Below, one piece after another: positions 59,807 through 64,000 of a DNA stretch of 64,000 bases (positions within the stretch are counted from its first letter, which is position 1; the number at the start of each line of letters is the position of its first letter). The DNA is taken from the NCBI RefSeq assembly GCF_900142215.1, contig NZ_FRAC01000020.1, positions 62,001-126,000 on the forward strand, in the 5' to 3' direction. The notes beneath the pieces were generated by a model. The model was not told where the DNA came from and did no database searches. It saw only the letters and a program-made list of their open reading frames with translations. This stretch comes from Anaerocolumna jejuensis DSM 15929 (lineage in GTDB: Bacteria; Bacillota; Clostridia; Lachnospirales; Lachnospiraceae). The position numbers were made by a program, and so were the translations under genes.

Positions 59807-61912
59807 ATGGCAGAAAAATTGACTGATATCTTTGGTGTTGATGTTTTTAACGAAGCCACTATGGCAGAACGTTTACCTAAAAAAGTTTTTGCCGCTTTAA
59901 AGAAAACAATTAAAAACGGAGAGGAACTGAATCCTGAAATAGCAGATGTAATTGCCAACGCTATGAAGGATTGGGCAATTGAAAGAGGAGCTACCCATTA
60001 TACCCATTGGTTTCAACCAATGACAGGTATTACAGCTGAAAAGCATGATTCCTTTATCAGTCCTACTTCTGACGGTAAAATACTTCTTGAATTTTCCGGA
60101 AAAGAATTAATAAAGGGTGAACCGGATGCTTCTTCCTTCCCTTCCGGCGGGTTAAGAGCAACTTTTGAAGCAAGAGGTTATACAGCCTGGGATTGTACAT
60201 CCCCTGCATTCTTAAGAGAAGATGCTGCAGGTGTTACCCTTTGTATACCCACTGCCTTCTGTTCTTATACCGGAGAAGCACTTGATAAGAAGACACCGCT
60301 GCTTCGTTCAATGGAAGCTGTCAGTGATCAGGCTGTACGTATACTTAAATTATTCGGACATAGCGAAGTGAAATCCGTATCCTGCTCCGTTGGTCCCGAA
60401 CAGGAATATTTCATTATAGATAAGGCCAAATACTTAAAGAGAGAAGACTTGATTTTTACCGGACGTACCTTATTTGGTGCACAGCCTCCGAAGGGTCAGG
60501 AAATGGATGACCATTATTTTGGAAGCTTGAAGGAAAGAATTGCGTCATTTATGAAGGAAGTAAACGAAGAATGCTGGAAGCTTGGTATCCTTGCTAAGAC
60601 ACAGCATAATGAGGTTGCTCCTGCACAGCACGAATTAGCTCCTATTTATTCAACAGCAAATATTGCAACAGACCACAACCAGTTGGTAATGGAAACGATG
60701 AAGAAAGTTGCTAACCGCCAGGGCCTTGTGTGCCTGCTTCATGAGAAGCCTTTCGCAGGGGTTAATGGTTCCGGTAAGCATGATAACTGGTCCATCGTTA
60801 CCGATACAGGAAAGAACCTTCTGGAGCCCGGCAAAACACCTCACGAGAATATACAATTCCTTTTAATCCTTTCTGCCATAATTAAAGCTGTGGATGAGAA
60901 TGCTGATTTGCTCAGACTTTCCGCTTCCAATGCAGGAAATGATCACAGATTGGGTGCCAACGAAGCACCTCCGGCTATTATTTCCATCTTCCTTGGAGAA
61001 CAGTTAGAGGATGTTGTAAAGCAGCTTGTTGAGACAGGCGATGCCAAGAGCAGTAAACAGGGCGGCAAGTTAAATACCGGCGTTCACACACTTCCTGAAT
61101 TAAAGAAGGATGCCACAGACAGAAACCGTACATCACCCTTCGCCTTTACAGGAAATAAGTTCGAATTCAGAATGGTTGGATCTTCCATGTCCATCGCTGG
61201 TCCAAATACTACTTTAAATACAATTGTTGCAGATGCATTATGTAAATTTGCCGATGAACTGGAAAGCGCAAAGGATTTTGATATAGCCGTACATGATTTA
61301 ATCAAGAAGACCTTAACAGAGCATCAGAGAATTATTTTCAATGGAAACGGATATTCTGATGAATGGGTAACAGAAGCTGAGAGAAGAGGACTTCCTAACT
61401 TGAAATCTCTTGTAGAAGCAATTCCTTCCATGACATCAGAAAGAGCTGTAAAGCTGTTTAGCAAGTTCAAGGTATTGTCAGAGGTAGAGCTTCATTCCCG
61501 TGCAGAAATTGAATACGAGACCTATTCAAAGACAATTAACATTGAAGCTAAAACAATGATCGAAATGGCAAGTAAGCTATATATTCCTGCTGTTATTAAA
61601 TATGCTTCAGGTCTTGCAGCTTCCATTAATACGATTAAAGCTGCTTTGCCCGATGCAGATGTATCCGTACAGGCAGGTTTGTTAAAAGAGACTTCCAAAT
61701 TGCTTGCTACAGCAAATACTGCCCTTGTTAAGCTTCAGGCTGCTGTTGCAGAAGCTGCTGGAAAAGAAGGCCAGGAGCAGGCTGTATTCTTTAAGCAGAT
61801 TGTATTCCCTGCAATGGGTGATTTAAGAACACCTGTTGATGAGCTGGAATTAATCGTTGATAAGGAAATTTGGCCCGTACCTGCTTACGGTGATTTATTA
61901 TTCGAGGTATAA
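59807..61912 (+). CDS. glnN: Glutamine synthetase, type III
   Basis: A 701-residue ATP-dependent ammonium-assimilating enzyme of the large GSIII class. Catalytic and metal-binding segments: VGPEQEYFIIDKAKY, AKTQHNEVAPAQHELAPIY, HEKPFAGVNGSGKHDNWS, RLSASNAGNDHRLGANEAPPAI, and FTGNKFEFRMVGSS. The C-terminal 150 residues form the GSIII helical region. Start ATG 59807 is 8 bases after AAGGAG; the frame from 59786 includes that site. Its long upstream region suggests nitrogen control. It is monocistronic with its own terminator. Confidence 0.96.
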   Translation: MAEKLTDIFGVDVFNEATMAERLPKKVFAALKKTIKNGEELNPEIADVIANAMKDWAIERGATHYTHWFQPMTGITAEKHDSFISPTSDGKILLEFSGKELIKGEPDASSFPSGGLRATFEARGYTAWDCTSPAFLREDAAGVTLCIPTAFCSYTGEALDKKTPLLRSMEAVSDQAVRILKLFGHSEVKSVSCSVGPEQEYFIIDKAKYLKREDLIFTGRTLFGAQPPKGQEMDDHYFGSLKERIASFMKEVNEECWKLGILAKTQHNEVAPAQHELAPIYSTANIATDHNQLVMETMKKVANRQGLVCLLHEKPFAGVNGSGKHDNWSIVTDTGKNLLEPGKTPHENIQFLLILSAIIKAVDENADLLRLSASNAGNDHRLGANEAPPAIISIFLGEQLEDVVKQLVETGDAKSSKQGGKLNTGVHTLPELKKDATDRNRTSPFAFTGNKFEFRMVGSSMSIAGPNTTLNTIVADALCKFADELESAKDFDIAVHDLIKKTLTEHQRIIFNGNGYSDEWVTEAERRGLPNLKSLVEAIPSMTSERAVKLFSKFKVLSEVELHSRAEIEYETYSKTINIEAKTMIEMASKLYIPAVIKYASGLAASINTIKAALPDADVSVQAGLLKETSKLLATANTALVKLQAAVAEAAGKEGQEQAVFFKQIVFPAMGDLRTPVDELELIVDKEIWPVPAYGDLLFEV

Positions 61913-62001
61913 TCCGATTGCAGATATCAGGATTTATCCCGGATGTAAAGGAAGTATTTCCCTTTTGTAAAGTTCATATTTAAGAATATGCTGAAAACGC
62001 C

Positions 62002-62042
62002 AAAAAGACTGTCATATCTTCATAGATTGACAGTCTTTTTTT
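62002..62042 (+). terminator. Terminator of glnN
   Basis: AAAAAGACTGTCA (62002-62014) and TGACAGTCTTTTT (62028-62040) form a 13-bp perfect stem, then more T. Confidence 0.93.
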
Positions 62043-62165
62043 AAAAATATATTTATTTCGCTATTTACATTTTAAATTCTATATATAATAATGGAATATA
62101 GAATGGTCTGTCAAAATGCAGAAAAGACTGCCCATGTAATACAGAAGAAAGGAACTAAATCATAA

Positions 62166-62912
62166 ATGAGAAACATTAAACTGGTACTGGAATATGACGG
62201 TTCACGGTACGATGGATGGCAAAAACAGCCAGGGATTAATAAAAGCATTACAATACAGGATAAGATTGAGTCCGTATTAAGTAAGATGGAGAATGAAACG
62301 GTTGAACTTATTGGAGCAGCCAGAACGGAAGCGGGAGTCCATGCATATGGACAAATTGCGAACTTTAAGACGAATACGGATATGAAGCTATTTGAAATCA
62401 AACATTACCTTAACCGATATCTTCCGAGAGATATCGCTGTGCTTGAGGTTTTTGAGGTACCGGAGCGCTTTCACAGCAGCTTTAATGCAAAGACTTTCCA
62501 ATATGTCTATAAAATAACGACGGGAGAAGTACCCTCGGTATTTGAGCGAAAATTTAATTATTACTGTTTTCACAAATTGGATGTCTCGCTTATGAGAAAA
62601 GCGGCACAAAGCCTGGTTGGTGAACATGACTTTAAAGCTTTTTCAGAAAATAAGAGGATGAAGAAATCCACTGTCCGGAAAATAAAAAATATTGAGATTA
62701 AGACTGGAATTAATACAATTGATATTATTCTGGAAGCAGATGATTTTTGGCCGAATATGGCCAGAATTATTGCAGGGACGCTGATTGAAATTGGAGAAGG
62801 AAATATGGCTCCCGAATATATGGAGGAGATCGTGGCAAGCGGTGATAGGAGTAAAGCAGGGGAAACAGCAGAGGCAAGAGGTCTTTTTCTGATGGATGTA
62901 AAATATGAATAA
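62166..62912 (+). CDS. TruA-family tRNA pseudouridine synthase with Glu at the catalytic Asp position
   Basis: A 248-residue TruA-fold protein: N-terminal LVLEYDGSRYDGWQKQPG, catalytic-loop region IGAARTEAGVHAYGQ (51-65), SSFNAKTFQYVYKI, VGEHDFKAFSEN and the C-terminal FWPNMARIIAGTLIEIGEG. TruA makes pseudouridine at tRNA positions 38-40. The canonical RTDAGVHA motif reads RTEAGVHA here, so the catalytic aspartate position (E55) is glutamate (codon GAA). All other family motifs are intact. It could be an altered or second TruA paralogue, or an inactive tRNA-binding form. Weak AAAGGAA binding site. Confidence 0.88.
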   Translation: MRNIKLVLEYDGSRYDGWQKQPGINKSITIQDKIESVLSKMENETVELIGAARTEAGVHAYGQIANFKTNTDMKLFEIKHYLNRYLPRDIAVLEVFEVPERFHSSFNAKTFQYVYKITTGEVPSVFERKFNYYCFHKLDVSLMRKAAQSLVGEHDFKAFSENKRMKKSTVRKIKNIEIKTGINTIDIILEADDFWPNMARIIAGTLIEIGEGNMAPEYMEEIVASGDRSKAGETAEARGLFLMDVKYE

Positions 62913-62914
62913 TT

Positions 62915-62987
62915 GCTTCGGCTGTCATAAGTCAATCTAAATAAAACTACATTATTTTATTGGTTCCTTGACTTATGTAGCTGAAGC
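62915..62987. repeat. Long imperfect inverted repeat after truA
   Basis: The arm 62915-62935 (begins GCTTCGGCTG, ends AAGTCAA) pairs with 62968-62987 (TTGACTTATG...GAAGC) through about 19 bases with two mismatches, around a 32-base AT-rich loop. It has no U-tract on the plus strand. It may terminate truA without a strong U-run, or be a fold-back repeat like the one at 23958. Confidence 0.7.
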
Positions 62988-63154
62988 ATAGTTTATAAAT
63001 TAATAAATTTAGCTAATTTGGATAAAATATTACCTAAATTTAGTTTGCTTTTACATTGATAATCTTTTATAAAAAGACTATAATTTGCAATAGTATGGAG
63101 AAGATACGTATATGCGAATATAACTATCACAAAAAGCTAATGCAGGGGGTTCAG

Positions 63155-64000
63155 ATGAAGAATGTAACGATGAAGGATATTGCTGACAAGTTGAACATAA
63201 GTACTGTTACAGTCTCTAAAGCACTATCGGATAAAGATGGAGTAAGTGAGGAACTAAAGAACAGAATCAAGAAAGTTTCGGAAGAAATGGGTTACCGGTA
63301 TAATGTTCTGGCAAAAAGCATGAAAGAAGGAAAAAGCTATAATGTTGGAATTGTTATAGCTGACAGGTTCATTCGTGATGATGGAGATGCCTTTTACCTT
63401 AAGATGTATCAAAGCGTAGTGAAGTCATTATCCAAAGCCGGATATTATGGAATCATGGAAATTATAAACCATGAACAGGAAAAGAATATCATCCTGCCAA
63501 GTGTAATTCAAAATAATAAAGTGGATGGTGTGATTATTCTCGGACAAATGAGCTATGAGTACGTAAGCTCCATTAACAACAGGGGAATCCCCTTGGTATT
63601 TCTGGATTTCTATGATGAACTGCTTGAGGTCGATTCTTTGGTCAGCGACAGCTTTTACGGCTCTTATATACTTACCAATCATTTGATAGCACAGGGGCAC
63701 AGAAATATAGGCTTTGTAGGAAACATTTTGTCTACAAGCAGTATTCTGGACAGGTATTTAGGTTATTATAAATCCCTGCTTTCCAACGGCATACCCTTAA
63801 GGGAGGAATGGGTCATTGCTGACCGCAGTGAAGACGGCACTTATATTGAAATTGAGTTTCCTAAAGAGATGCCGACGGCATTTGTATGCAACAATGACGG
63901 CGTAGCCTATCTGTTAATCAACAAATTAAAGAAAAACGGATATAGGGTACCGGAGGACATTTCCGTAGTCGGCTTTGATAATTATATATTTGCTACCATA
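63155..64000 (+). CDS. LacI-family transcriptional regulator (3' end outside window)
   Basis: Open for 282 codons to the window edge. The N-terminal LacI HTH is VTMKDIADKLNISTVTVSKALS with the hinge segment RNRIKKVSEEMGYRYN-like (residues 1-58). Then a periplasmic-binding-protein-like ligand domain: YNVGIVIADRF, QNNKVDGVIILG, NRGIPLVFLDF, LIAQGHRNIGFVG, TAFVCNNDGVAYLLI, and DISVVGFDNY. It is probably a sugar-responsive repressor; the ligand is unknown. AGGGGG lies 6-11 bases before ATG 63155. A gene it controls is probably beyond the right edge. Confidence 0.93.
   Translation, partial: MKNVTMKDIADKLNISTVTVSKALSDKDGVSEELKNRIKKVSEEMGYRYNVLAKSMKEGKSYNVGIVIADRFIRDDGDAFYLKMYQSVVKSLSKAGYYGIMEIINHEQEKNIILPSVIQNNKVDGVIILGQMSYEYVSSINNRGIPLVFLDFYDELLEVDSLVSDSFYGSYILTNHLIAQGHRNIGFVGNILSTSSILDRYLGYYKSLLSNGIPLREEWVIADRSEDGTYIEIEFPKEMPTAFVCNNDGVAYLLINKLKKNGYRVPEDISVVGFDNYIFATI

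Overview
The window looks like chromosomal DNA of an anaerobic, low-GC Firmicute, most likely a Lachnospiraceae / Clostridium-cluster-XIVa relative. The grounds are an A+T-rich chromosome with strong AGGAGG-type ribosome binding sites, FeoAAB plus a FeoB-associated Cys-rich peptide, a type III glutamine synthetase, an AroF-TyrA-AroA cluster, and a serC-serA-DUF1015 cluster. Genus and species cannot be fixed from the sequence alone. No rRNA, tRNA, CRISPR array or intact insertion sequence was seen.

Layout. 1-3.6 kb: ferrous iron uptake (partial FeoA, FeoA, FeoB, Cys-rich peptide) followed by an atypical Fur-family regulator. 3.65-5.7 kb: a GntR/YtrA-type regulator with an ABC ATPase and permease. 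6.4-9.6 kb: cysteine desulfurase, TtcA-like PP-loop protein and QueA, a tRNA-modification neighbourhood. 9.7-11.5 kb (minus): an AT-rich pair, RibD-like reductase and zinc alcohol dehydrogenase. 12.2-15.7 kb (minus): aroF-tyrA-aroA behind a strong promoter with a palindromic operator. 16-18.1 kb: an EF-G-like GTPase. 18.4-20.7 kb: a DUF1538 membrane protein with two PII-like proteins. 20.9-25.8 kb: a YgiQ-type radical SAM protein, a ROK glucokinase, a class I amidotransferase and an aldose epimerase. 26-28.3 kb: yqeG-aroK-aroQ and efp.

28.4-34 kb is a GC-richer cassette: response regulator, histidine kinase, two-FtsX permease and ATPase. It is bracketed by two copies of a roughly 112-bp terminator-containing repeat and is probably acquired. 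34.2-43.1 kb is accessory DNA: two orphan genes, a LexA-controlled dinB operon, and a duplicated GNAT/XRE-membrane-regulator unit in which opposite members have decayed. It also holds a DegV protein, a SdpI-like protein, a double GNAT protein and an EamA protein. 43.3-52.1 kb: pepT, ilvD-ilvB, serC-serA-DUF1015. 52.3-64 kb: a secreted YcdB/SLH protein, manA-DUF624-glgB-mscS, glnN, a truA whose catalytic Asp position carries Glu, and the start of a LacI-family regulator cut by the window end.

Two families of small palindromic repeats are scattered through the intergenic regions. One sits around and inside the end of feoA and recurs near 41.1 and 43.2 kb. The other has conserved flanks and a variable but self-complementary stem, near 0.37, 27.5 and 42.5 kb. 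The strongest leads are the bracketed two-component/ABC cassette, the reciprocal-decay duplication, the hairpin repeat families, the DUF1538-PII-PII operon, the TruA Asp-to-Glu change, the 30-bp perfect inverted repeat at 23958-24031 and the aroF operator.
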